Origin: DASQZK01 sp963809925
Lineage (GTDB): Bacteria > Bacteroidota > Bacteroidia > Bacteroidales > GCA-2748055
NCBI GenBank assembly: GCA_963809925.1
Contig: CAWELH010000006.1
Span: forward strand, 248,001 to 312,000
Reading direction: 5' to 3'
DNA: 64,000 nucleotides
The notes under the pieces: generated by a model
Seen by the model: only the letters and a program-made list of their open reading frames with translations
What the model was told of the DNA's origin: nothing
The model's database searches: none
Program-made: the position numbers and the translations under genes
Shown: in pieces, positions 24,189-31,932 of the stretch
How positions within the stretch are numbered: position 1 is the stretch's first letter
Layout: each line of letters begins with the position of its first letter

Positions 24189-26810
24189 CTATTTGTCGTC
24201 ATCATCCCACTCGATCCGAAATTTCTTTTTCTCTGTCTGCTTTTCCTTACCGGTTTTGACTGCCACACTATCAGCTTTTGAATCCAGATCCCAGTCAATG
24301 ATAAATTTGTTATCTGTGTTGTCCTTCTTTTTGCCGACAGTATCTGAAGAATCTTTTCTAAACCAGCCGAATTCATCGTTCAGAATGTTTTTAAGTATCC
24401 CTTTCTCCTCCTTAATATCCTGTTTTATATTCACGATGGCTTCTTTTTTATCATACTTTATTTTAAAATCATCTGGTGTACCAATGAGTGTAAGGTAAAG
24501 ATTTGTGCGACGGCCGTCTGCTTCAACCACTTCGAATTCATCATTTTCTTTTTTAGCATTTCTTGCTTTTCCAGCCAGGAATTCTGACAGATTTATCTTG
24601 AGCTTGTAGTCGAAGTGATTGTCAAAACGATGTACTCCTGAGATGTTTATGTTAAACGCAGAACTGTTAATTTCCATTTGTGGAATGAAAACCTGTTGAT
24701 CTTTGATGATGATATGGTTTTCCAGTTTCGAGAAATTAATGTCTTCGAGTTCATCCAGTTCAATAAACTTTGACAGTTTTTTTATCGGTTCAAAATCTAT
24801 AAGTTCTCCTGAATTTATAGTGATCCTGGCATCGGCCACCGTATTTTTACTACTCATAGAAAGAAGGCTGTCGAATGAGGTGGCAAATTCAATCTCCCCC
24901 GACAGGTAGCCTTTAAGGTTACGAGACACGATGAAATCCTGGTTGAAATTATTAAGACTATAAAACATCGTATTGATATTCATATGTTTTACCTTGCTCC
25001 TCGTGCTTAGGTAGAGATTTTTATCATGATCCTGCACGACAGCGGCCTCTCCGCTGATGCTGCCGTCCATAGAAGCCATTTCAATTGAGGAAAGCGAAAG
25101 CATACCAGGTTTATATTGAAGAAAAGCGTTAGATTTTCCCGCAAAGAATTTTCCTGCAGAGATGGTATCGACAGCAACCTGGAGGCGTGCGTGGATTCGT
25201 TTTGGAAAGGCAAATATGCCCTGATCATCTCCGTCATTTTTAATAAATGGTGATAAATCAAGCCTTGATGCATTGACATTACCGCTTATCCACATGGTTC
25301 CGTCTTTATCTAAAAGGTAATTAAATACATGCTCCATCTGAAGCTTCGCGTCAAGATGAGTCAGCCCGGTTGTCAAATTCAGTTCAGGATACCAGGTATC
25401 CCCGGCGAATTGTATATTCCCGTCGATCCCTGAAAAAATATACTTATCATCCAGGGTAAACCCAAAGTCCTCGAAACTAAGTTTACCGTCCAGACCGGAA
25501 GAGAGTATCCTCTCGGCATCCTCAAATTTCCATGAAGTAAGATGAGTTTGCAATGAAAAATCCGGATGAAGTATTCCGTTAAAATCATGCGCTTTGCCGG
25601 AAGAAAAAAATTCATTTACCGCATCGGCTGAGACATTTCCTTTTAGTGTCAGACGAATAGAAGGGCTGGTTAGATTTTCGACTGCAAAGCTGCCTTCAAG
25701 TGAAGTCTTGTAATCCTCGATTTTGAACTGATCCACAGAGATAGAGGTGGAGACCGGATTGTTCAGACTGCCGTTTGAGAATTTTCCTTTGACTCTGATA
25801 TTCTGAAATGACCTGTTCCTGTATCTGGCTTTTGCAATATTCAGAAGATAAACCGCCCTGATGGCAGGCATTTCGACCCGTGAAAAGTTACCATTGACAC
25901 GGATAGCAACATCACCCCGCCCATAAATATCAACAGGTATCGCATTCCTCTGGGGTTCGGGCAGAGCTGATTGTAAGGCATGTAAGTCGAAATCCCTGCC
26001 CTGCAATTCAAGATCTAAGACTGATACCTCACCCCGGGAAAACCGCCCGTCAATGTTCATTCGAAGATTGTTGATGCTGACTTCTCCTTTCTCAATTTCG
26101 GCGAGACTATCCTTCATGCTTAGCACAATCCGGGTAGATACTTTAAAATGATCGGCATACTTTACATTCGCCCGCGAAAATTCGATTAGTTCAAAGGATG
26201 TTACTGTACCAACGGAATAATTTCGCGCCGAAAACCTACCTTTAAACAGTACATCATTCATGTAGGCCCTGGATGTGATATTTTTTGCAAGATTTATGAA
26301 GCATACATCGAAGTCACTTATCTTAACCGCCTCCAATTCAAAAGCTTTCGACTTGCCATCAACCTCTTTTCTATTTTTAAATAACCGGAAATTGGTCATG
26401 CCTTCCTGATCAACAAGCATGTTAAGTCTCCCCCTGGCAGCCTGTATTCTGCGGATGTGATAATTGCCAAAAAGAACATCTATAATATTGAACTGAAGGT
26501 AAATCTTTTTGGCATTAAAAAGTGTGTCTGTATTCATGGCTCCGAATTCCTCCCGCTGGAAGTCATGACCCGACATAGCAGTTACATTGCTGAAGACAAC
26601 ACTAACGTAGGGAAATTTGGAAAAGAAAGAAAAATTGACATGGTCAACAGTTAATTTCGTTTCCAGTTGACGGTTTACCTGGTTGATGGTGTAATTTTTT
26701 ATGTCATCTCCATATTGCCTGGAAATGATGATACCGGCAACAGTGAATAAAGTTGCAGCGATAAGGAATATGATAAATAACCTGGTGAGGATCCGGCGTA
26801 CTTTTCTCAA
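24189..26810 (-). CDS. AsmA-like / inter-membrane lipid-transfer type protein
   Basis: 873 residues. One N-terminal helix (about 10-30) anchors a very long periplasmic region rich in amphipathic beta strands. Recognisable pieces are the VNRQLETKLTVDHVNFSFF start and the NLSEFLAGKARNAK region of the AsmA C-terminal domain. The tail (about 800-873) is highly charged and low-complexity. AsmA-family proteins are thought to form hydrophobic grooves that move phospholipids between inner and outer membrane. It follows pepE by 37 nt, so it may share its transcript. Confidence 0.85.
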   Translation of the reverse strand: MRKVRRILTRLFIIFLIAATLFTVAGIIISRQYGDDIKNYTINQVNRQLETKLTVDHVNFSFFSKFPYVSVVFSNVTAMSGHDFQREEFGAMNTDTLFNAKKIYLQFNIIDVLFGNYHIRRIQAARGRLNMLVDQEGMTNFRLFKNRKEVDGKSKAFELEAVKISDFDVCFINLAKNITSRAYMNDVLFKGRFSARNYSVGTVTSFELIEFSRANVKYADHFKVSTRIVLSMKDSLAEIEKGEVSINNLRMNIDGRFSRGEVSVLDLELQGRDFDLHALQSALPEPQRNAIPVDIYGRGDVAIRVNGNFSRVEMPAIRAVYLLNIAKARYRNRSFQNIRVKGKFSNGSLNNPVSTSISVDQFKIEDYKTSLEGSFAVENLTSPSIRLTLKGNVSADAVNEFFSSGKAHDFNGILHPDFSLQTHLTSWKFEDAERILSSGLDGKLSFEDFGFTLDDKYIFSGIDGNIQFAGDTWYPELNLTTGLTHLDAKLQMEHVFNYLLDKDGTMWISGNVNASRLDLSPFIKNDGDDQGIFAFPKRIHARLQVAVDTISAGKFFAGKSNAFLQYKPGMLSLSSIEMASMDGSISGEAAVVQDHDKNLYLSTRSKVKHMNINTMFYSLNNFNQDFIVSRNLKGYLSGEIEFATSFDSLLSMSSKNTVADARITINSGELIDFEPIKKLSKFIELDELEDINFSKLENHIIIKDQQVFIPQMEINSSAFNINISGVHRFDNHFDYKLKINLSEFLAGKARNAKKENDEFEVVEADGRRTNLYLTLIGTPDDFKIKYDKKEAIVNIKQDIKEEKGILKNILNDEFGWFRKDSSDTVGKKKDNTDNKFIIDWDLDSKADSVAVKTGKEKQTEKKKFRIEWDDDDK

Positions 26811-26847
26811 TGCCTTCTATTTTTGATAAAACTAAAAACGGCTATAA

Positions 26848-27561
26848 TTATTTCCCGGCAAGCAAAAAATCAATATTATCCTCCGGGCTGAGTTCGGAAG
26901 GTATTTTGCCATAACGGAACAATCTGGCAGACTTAAGACCCAGAAGCTTCATATTTTGATGTTCGGTGCGCAGTATGCTTCCTTCCCGGAGACCAATAAC
27001 GCTTATCCCCCTGTTGATCTCAATAAACTCTTCTATCCTTTTCTCGCGTGTTTCACCTGCATGCCCGTCGGGATTGGCATCGATATAATGTGGATTGATC
27101 TGAAAAGGGACAAGATCGAAGGCATGAAAGTCGGATGGCTGTACAACGGGCATATCGTTGGTGGTGCGGATTGTAGGGCAGGCCATATTTGCCCCGGCAC
27201 TCCAGCCGATAAAGGGTATTCCATTGAGAACTTTCCTTTTCACTGTGTCGATCAACCCTGCTTCCTGTATCATCTTAAGAAGTTGCCATGTATTTCCGCC
27301 CCCGACAATGATAGCTTCTGCATTCTCAATTTCATCGGCCGGATCCACTGCATGGTGCAGTGAAACGATCTCATGGCCGATCTCTTCAAAGCGTGCCCTT
27401 ACGCGTTCGGTATATGTATCAAAGCTTATGGTTATTCCGGCAAAAGGAATAAAAACGCAACGCAGCCTTTGCCTGCCCAGAAAGTCCAGAATGAATGGCA
27501 TCGGGTACTCGAGGTAAGCTTCCCCGGCATTGGTGGAATTACTTATTAATAGGAGTCTCAT
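26848..27561 (-). CDS. pepE: dipeptidase E (peptidase S51)
   Basis: 237 residues. PepE hydrolyses dipeptides with N-terminal aspartate in the cytoplasm. The start MRLLLISNST is the standard N-terminus; an upstream TTG at 27567 would add only two residues. The nucleophile serine lies in the elbow IGWSAGANM (about residue 120), after the GGGNTWQLL glycine loop, and the likely catalytic histidine is in QINPHYID. Length and motifs agree with functional enzymes. Confidence 0.93.
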   Translation of the reverse strand: MRLLLISNSTNAGEAYLEYPMPFILDFLGRQRLRCVFIPFAGITISFDTYTERVRARFEEIGHEIVSLHHAVDPADEIENAEAIIVGGGNTWQLLKMIQEAGLIDTVKRKVLNGIPFIGWSAGANMACPTIRTTNDMPVVQPSDFHAFDLVPFQINPHYIDANPDGHAGETREKRIEEFIEINRGISVIGLREGSILRTEHQNMKLLGLKSARLFRYGKIPSELSPEDNIDFLLAGK

Positions 27562-27651
27562 GGCCAAACGGTTTATAAGTTTCCGGCAAAGTTAATACAC
27601 TCTGCCTAGAGAAATGGAAAACTTATTCACAAACCGTTTAGAGGAAAAAAA

Positions 27652-28410
27652 TCAGTAGCTATCCTTTAATTTTCTGACATGTTGGAGGTCAGGATTTTTA
27701 TCAAAATGAACGAGATGTGTTGAATGATCCAGCATGTTATAAATGATAAGTTTGCCGGACAAAGTTTCCCCGCTTCCGATCAGAATTTTCAACACTTCGG
27801 TAGCCTGAAAGGATCCGATAATACCTGGAAGTACGCCAAAAAGCCCCTGCTGCGAGGGATCAGGGACATCATCATCTTTTAATTCGGGGTACAGAGACCC
27901 AAGTGTAGGACCATTACGGTAATTGAATGTTGAAACCTGGCCCTCATACTTGTAAACCGATCCGAAGACCCATGGTTTTTTAAGGATGAAACATGCATCG
28001 TCGATAAGGTACCGGGTAGAAAAATTATCGGTACCGTCAATAACCAGATCAAACCTGTCAATAATATCAAGTGCATTTTCTGCTTTCAGCCGAACATTGA
28101 TGATTTCATGCTCTACAAAGGGATTCAGTACTTCGAGGCGTTGCCGGGCAATGATGGTCTTGAGTTTGCCAAGGTCGTGTCCACCATATAGTATCTGCCT
28201 GTGAAGATTGTCCTCATTGACAATATCATTATCCATAATACCTATCTTTCCGATACCGGCAGCCGTTAAATATTGAAGAACAGGAGCACCCAGTCCTCCG
28301 GCTCCGACAACCAGGACTTTTGCTGCTTTAAGTTTCTCCTGGCCTGCCTCGCCAATTTCAGAGAGCATAATATGCCTGCGGTATCTTCGCTTTTCAGGAT
28401 CTGTGAGCAT
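27652..28410 (-). CDS. HesA/MoeB/ThiF family E1-like adenylyltransferase without the usual cysteines
   Basis: 252 residues. The adenylation fold is intact: VVGAGGLGAPVLQYL (ATP glycine loop), DNDIVNEDNLHRQILY with the arginine finger, GKLK, and DGTDNFSTRYLIDD. Such enzymes activate the diglycine end of MoaD or ThiS. However, the two CxxC pairs that bind zinc in MoeB/ThiF and the mobile cysteine are absent: the expected region reads GSLYPELKDDDVPDPSQQG and the C-terminus has none. It may work without zinc, or on a noncanonical partner. No thiamine or molybdopterin genes are adjacent. A diglycine protein occurs 31 kb away at 58793-59032. Confidence 0.85.
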   Translation of the reverse strand: MLTDPEKRRYRRHIMLSEIGEAGQEKLKAAKVLVVGAGGLGAPVLQYLTAAGIGKIGIMDNDIVNEDNLHRQILYGGHDLGKLKTIIARQRLEVLNPFVEHEIINVRLKAENALDIIDRFDLVIDGTDNFSTRYLIDDACFILKKPWVFGSVYKYEGQVSTFNYRNGPTLGSLYPELKDDDVPDPSQQGLFGVLPGIIGSFQATEVLKILIGSGETLSGKLIIYNMLDHSTHLVHFDKNPDLQHVRKLKDSY

Positions 28411-28790
28411 AGTTCAGGGATTAGGTTACTTGGCACGGACAAATTTATGCAATGAAGGCTGATTTTTGAAATGGTTTGTAACGATTTCTATATCATTTGA
28501 TTCCGATAATTAATCAACCTTCCTTCAAAAAAGCACCATGAAAAAAGTAATTTTATATATATACTATGAATATATCCATAAACCAATATTTCAGCGCAAT
28601 GTTCGATCTAATTGATGCTTAACGCAATCGTCGACACCTCATAATCTTCCCCGGAAAGTAATTCAAATGTAAGATCGTCTTGATCTGAAAACCAAAATAT
28701 CTTAAAAGTTCAGTATTCACAAGCCATTTTTAAACAATTCCCATTTCTTCATAAGAAAAACACAGAAAAATAAAGAGCACTGGAATCATT
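28411..28790. other. 380-nt intergenic interval
   Basis: AT-rich spacer between the E1-like gene and the terminator of the barrel gene. A 25-codon frame at 28538-28615 starts MKKVIL but has no recognisable product. I see no RNA gene or repeat here. The E1-like gene's promoter must lie in this interval, but no clear TAnnTTTG match stands out. Confidence 0.4.
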
Positions 28791-28821
28791 AAAAAAGCCA
28801 TCCCGTTTAGGATGGCTTTTT
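28791..28821 (-). terminator. strong intrinsic terminator of the outer-membrane barrel gene
   Basis: A-tract plus GCCATCC pairs with GGATGGC plus T-tract around a 6-nt loop. It lies 20 nt after the stop codon of the barrel gene and on the minus strand ends in a run of T. The symmetrical A and T tracts mean it could also act from the other side. Confidence 0.85.
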
Positions 28822-28840
28822 ATCTTCTGATGACCTGCTT

Positions 28841-29770
28841 TTAGAAGTTCAGCAGTGTAAGCCCGATATCAAAGGGATATAATTCAGGACCTTTCCCCTT
28901 TTCGAACATAGGTGTCAGGTAATAATTGGCGTATATATCGAGACCTTTGAAGCCCACTCTGAATGTGAGGCCGTATCTGAGAGGGGAAATATTAAAATCG
29001 TCCCTGGTCTTGTCTTTTTGCTTATTGCCATTACTACGGTAAACGACCTTTGTATTGGAACCAAGCTTAAGCCCCCCGATCACTCCCGTTGAGATGTGTA
29101 TCCTTTTTTTGCCTGCAGGGATTTGGCCTTCCAGCAGAATTGGTGCGGTAAGAAAAGTAGTCTGAAGCTTGGATTTCAAGACATTCACATCTGAATAATC
29201 CAGCTCAGTTATAATACCATTATCATCCTCATAAATGTTATTTCCCTTATCAAAATGGTAATTTGACCATTCCATGCCGAGACCTGTGACCAGTCCAAGC
29301 TTATCGGTTCCCAGCCCTACACCATACTCCAGGAAATTAATATTAAAGTTCCACGAACGCCCGGTATTTAGATCCATATAGGCATTATCGCCGGTTCGGC
29401 TCATTGAGAAATCCTGATCGACAAAGTTATTTAGTCCGAGTTGAAATCCAGCCCAATGTGGTTTGAATTTCTTATGCACGGAAGGTTTGTCACTTTCTTC
29501 CTGATCAGCCTCCCGGTCCTTATCTATATCATCCATATTGATACTGGTACCGTTCTCACCTTCGATTACGGTAATTCCTTTGTTGCCAAGCCTGATATGG
29601 GTGGTATCATCGCCTTCCTCAACGGTGACAATTTCATCTTTGCCAATTTTCACGACGGTTTTGTCTTTGTCTTCAATGACTCTTACATTACCGGCTTTGG
29701 TTGTATCCGGCTGTCCCCAGACAGAAAGTACAACACACAGTGTTAAAAATGTACTCAGTAACTTTTTCAT
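28841..29770 (-). CDS. outer-membrane beta-barrel protein, ECF-sigma-linked
   Basis: 309 residues from the ATG at 29770, chosen because it begins a standard signal peptide (MKKLLSTFLTL, cleavage near WGQ). A charged, repetitive strand region (about 25-80, with DKTVVKIGKDEIVTVEEGDD) precedes a barrel of about 200 residues starting at HWAGFQLGLNNF and ending in FDIGLTLLNF, whose terminal aromatic is typical of barrels. It resembles PorT-like proteins often placed after ECF sigma/anti-sigma genes in Bacteroidota. It carries its own copy of the sigma gene's promoter motif. Confidence 0.82.
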   Translation of the reverse strand: MKKLLSTFLTLCVVLSVWGQPDTTKAGNVRVIEDKDKTVVKIGKDEIVTVEEGDDTTHIRLGNKGITVIEGENGTSINMDDIDKDREADQEESDKPSVHKKFKPHWAGFQLGLNNFVDQDFSMSRTGDNAYMDLNTGRSWNFNINFLEYGVGLGTDKLGLVTGLGMEWSNYHFDKGNNIYEDDNGIITELDYSDVNVLKSKLQTTFLTAPILLEGQIPAGKKRIHISTGVIGGLKLGSNTKVVYRSNGNKQKDKTRDDFNISPLRYGLTFRVGFKGLDIYANYYLTPMFEKGKGPELYPFDIGLTLLNF

Positions 29771-29824
29771 TTTCGGGTAAATTATGTTCAACATCAATGG
29801 TATATTTCAATTGCTTTTGAGTAA

Positions 29825-29851
29825 GACGGACAGCCCCTCTAAAAAGTTACA
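29825..29851 (-). promoter_or_regulatory. ECF-type promoter of the barrel gene
   Basis: On the minus strand: TGTAACTTTT, then 13 nt, then CGTC. The same pair of elements lies before the ECF sigma gene. The CGTC end is 55 nt from the start codon at 29770. Confidence 0.6.
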
Positions 29852-30036
29852 GATAGAAAATATTTAGATCATAAGACAGTATACATGAAATACAATAATC
29901 ATAAAATCAAATGAATTCATGATTCATCTCAAGTTTTCATTAAATAAAAGCAATGGGAGTAATGGTCGAATAACACTGCTAATGGGTGGAAAATGAAATT
30001 CAGATTTGAAGCCTTTCCAGGCAGCATGCAGGGCGA

Positions 30037-31191
30037 TTATTCATCTTTGTTTACCGGTGCATTGATCTTCAGAAGCTTAGAATCAAATATCAGCGCTCTC
30101 GTTTCTCCTTCCGGCCCCATTTCTCTTTCAAGTTTCAGGTTGGCCCCGGTAATGTCATTCACTTTATCTATGCCTGCCGTCACCACATTCCAGACGCTGA
30201 GACTTTCTCCCGACCCTTTACCAAAGACGAGGCTACTGAATTTTTGCTTCGCGAATTGTTCAACCGTCAGGTATTCGTTTCGTGAAGATGTAGCCTTGGG
30301 TTCTCTAGGCATTTGTTCCTGCTTGAAGTGAGCCAGTTTATCCTGACCTGGAAGAAATACTGAAGGCAGGAATTTGTTTATAGCATTCCGATCGATATCA
30401 GCTGAGCTTAGTAATTGTTTCTCATCGATTTTATCTGGAGATTCATTTGGCGTTTCAAGAGATGCCACCGGTACATCGACATGAAATGAGATGCCGTTTG
30501 ACGAAGGCTTGCCGGTTTCGGAAGGAGCAGACTCTTTCTTTGTACTTTTTGCAGGTTTCACTGACGATTTTTCTTTACCTTCTTTTTCAGTTGCAGGTGT
30601 AGGATCCGCTGTCCGGACAACCGAAGTATCCGCAGGAGCCTTACCATTCCCATTAACAACAGCCACATCCGGAACCAATGCGATGTTTTCTTTTACAAAC
30701 CCAAAATAAACACCGGCTAACAAGGCAATGCCTGCAGCAATGGAAATGGCAGTATACATTTCTCTCCTATACGTGACAAATATGCTTTTCCTGAGAGCGA
30801 ACTTATTCGGGTAGTTCAGGGATAGTTCAGGTGATAGATAAAGCTTTGTATACTGATCCAAATCATCTACACTGCCGGGGTTTTCCATAAGAAATTGTTG
30901 CAGGCCTTTTATCTGATCAGGATTCAGATCGCCTTCTGCAGATGCTATACAGAAATAATCAAAGTTTTGGGAAGTAACCGGCAGCACAAGATCAATTTGT
31001 TTCAGGTTAAATTTATCGGGATACCCGGTATGATCTGGTTCAAGCACAATGTTCCCGAGGCCTTTCAGTTCTTCATGAAGATCCGGATTCCTGAGCAAAA
31101 AATTCTCCATATCAACGATCTCGCTGTCGGTCAGACGGCCGTCAAGATAATTGATAAAAAACTCCTCATAATTGGTTCGGTCAATTTTCAT
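30037..31191 (-). CDS. anti-sigma-like membrane protein with duplicated N-terminal domain
   Basis: 384 residues from ATG 31191; a GTG at 31200 is the alternative, 3 nt after the sigma stop. The cytoplasmic part holds two similar repeats: about 8-65 (YEEFFINYLDGRL, then YPDKFNLKQ) and 77-135 (FDYFCIASAEGDL, then YPNKFALRK). A membrane helix lies at about 147-166, and a long, low-complexity periplasmic part rich in K, S, T and P follows. Gene order immediately after the ECF sigma gene suggests a sigma inhibitor. It lacks the zinc-binding His-x3-Cys-x2-Cys of classical ZAS anti-sigma domains. Confidence 0.75.
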   Translation of the reverse strand: MKIDRTNYEEFFINYLDGRLTDSEIVDMENFLLRNPDLHEELKGLGNIVLEPDHTGYPDKFNLKQIDLVLPVTSQNFDYFCIASAEGDLNPDQIKGLQQFLMENPGSVDDLDQYTKLYLSPELSLNYPNKFALRKSIFVTYRREMYTAISIAAGIALLAGVYFGFVKENIALVPDVAVVNGNGKAPADTSVVRTADPTPATEKEGKEKSSVKPAKSTKKESAPSETGKPSSNGISFHVDVPVASLETPNESPDKIDEKQLLSSADIDRNAINKFLPSVFLPGQDKLAHFKQEQMPREPKATSSRNEYLTVEQFAKQKFSSLVFGKGSGESLSVWNVVTAGIDKVNDITGANLKLEREMGPEGETRALIFDSKLLKINAPVNKDE

Positions 31192-31202
31192 CTTATTCAC
31201 TG

Positions 31203-31688
31203 TTATATCACTCTTTCCGGACTACCAATATAATTTTTCAGGAAGATTCTGGCGCGGTAGATATAAACCTTTACCTGGGATTCACTTAATCCGGTAATCT
31301 TCGAAATTTCATCGTAAGAATACCCTTCATAGTCTCTAAGCATGACCACCGACCTTTGATCCTCCGGTAACCTGGCTACCGCCTGATGAAGTATTTCATT
31401 CAGATCTGTATACTGCTCATCATGAGAAAAATCACTTTTCGGTATCGCTTCTATTCCTGTTAACCGGCTATCTTTGCGGATCATGTCGATCATGGTATGA
31501 TATGCGGTTGAAAACAAATAGGATTTAACTTTTTCGCCATTCACATCATCAATTTTCCTCCAAAGCTTCTCAAATGTATCCTGAATGATGTCCTGCGCTT
31601 TATCCTCGTCCTTTATACTTTTGAGGATAAACCGGTAAATTCCGTCAGAATGCACATCTACAGCCTGGTTATACTCTTTGACAGTCAT
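31203..31688 (-). CDS. ECF RNA polymerase sigma factor
   Basis: 161 residues. Region 2 begins at about residue 14 with GIYRFILKSIKDEDKAQDIIQDTFEKLWRK split as usual, followed by KSYLFSTAYHTMIDMIRK. Region 4 has LPEDQRSVVMLRDYEGYSYDEISKI and the recognition helix SESQVKVYIYRAR. The next gene, an anti-sigma-like membrane protein, starts within a few nucleotides. The promoter motif is shared with the barrel gene, implying autoregulation. Confidence 0.93.
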   Translation of the reverse strand: MTVKEYNQAVDVHSDGIYRFILKSIKDEDKAQDIIQDTFEKLWRKIDDVNGEKVKSYLFSTAYHTMIDMIRKDSRLTGIEAIPKSDFSHDEQYTDLNEILHQAVARLPEDQRSVVMLRDYEGYSYDEISKITGLSESQVKVYIYRARIFLKNYIGSPERVI

Positions 31689-31715
31689 GAAGCATGTTCC
31701 GTTTTTCTTATATGT

Positions 31716-31741
31716 GACGTTCGGGGAGGTGAAAAGTTACA
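31716..31741 (-). promoter_or_regulatory. ECF-type promoter of the sigma operon
   Basis: On the minus strand: TGTAACTTTT, then 12 nt, then CGTC, ending 28 nt before the start codon at 31688. The 10-base upstream block is identical to that in front of the barrel gene. Confidence 0.62.
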
Positions 31742-31932
31742 CCGAAAATTACTAAAAGTAAAGAAACAGGCTTTTTTACCAACGTCTTATTCCCTTAGCA
31801 TAGACACTTCATGAATTATTTCCTTAAATTACATCAGTTTTCAGTATAATTCTCATTATCACGGATGAAAATAACCTGGTCCTCCCCGGGAAAAAGGCAG
31901 ACATCGATCCAACCTTCAAAACTACAAAACAA

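Noticed and set aside
28538..28615. 25-codon frame beginning MKKVIL
   Set aside because: No recognisable family, no promoter, low-complexity; likely chance.
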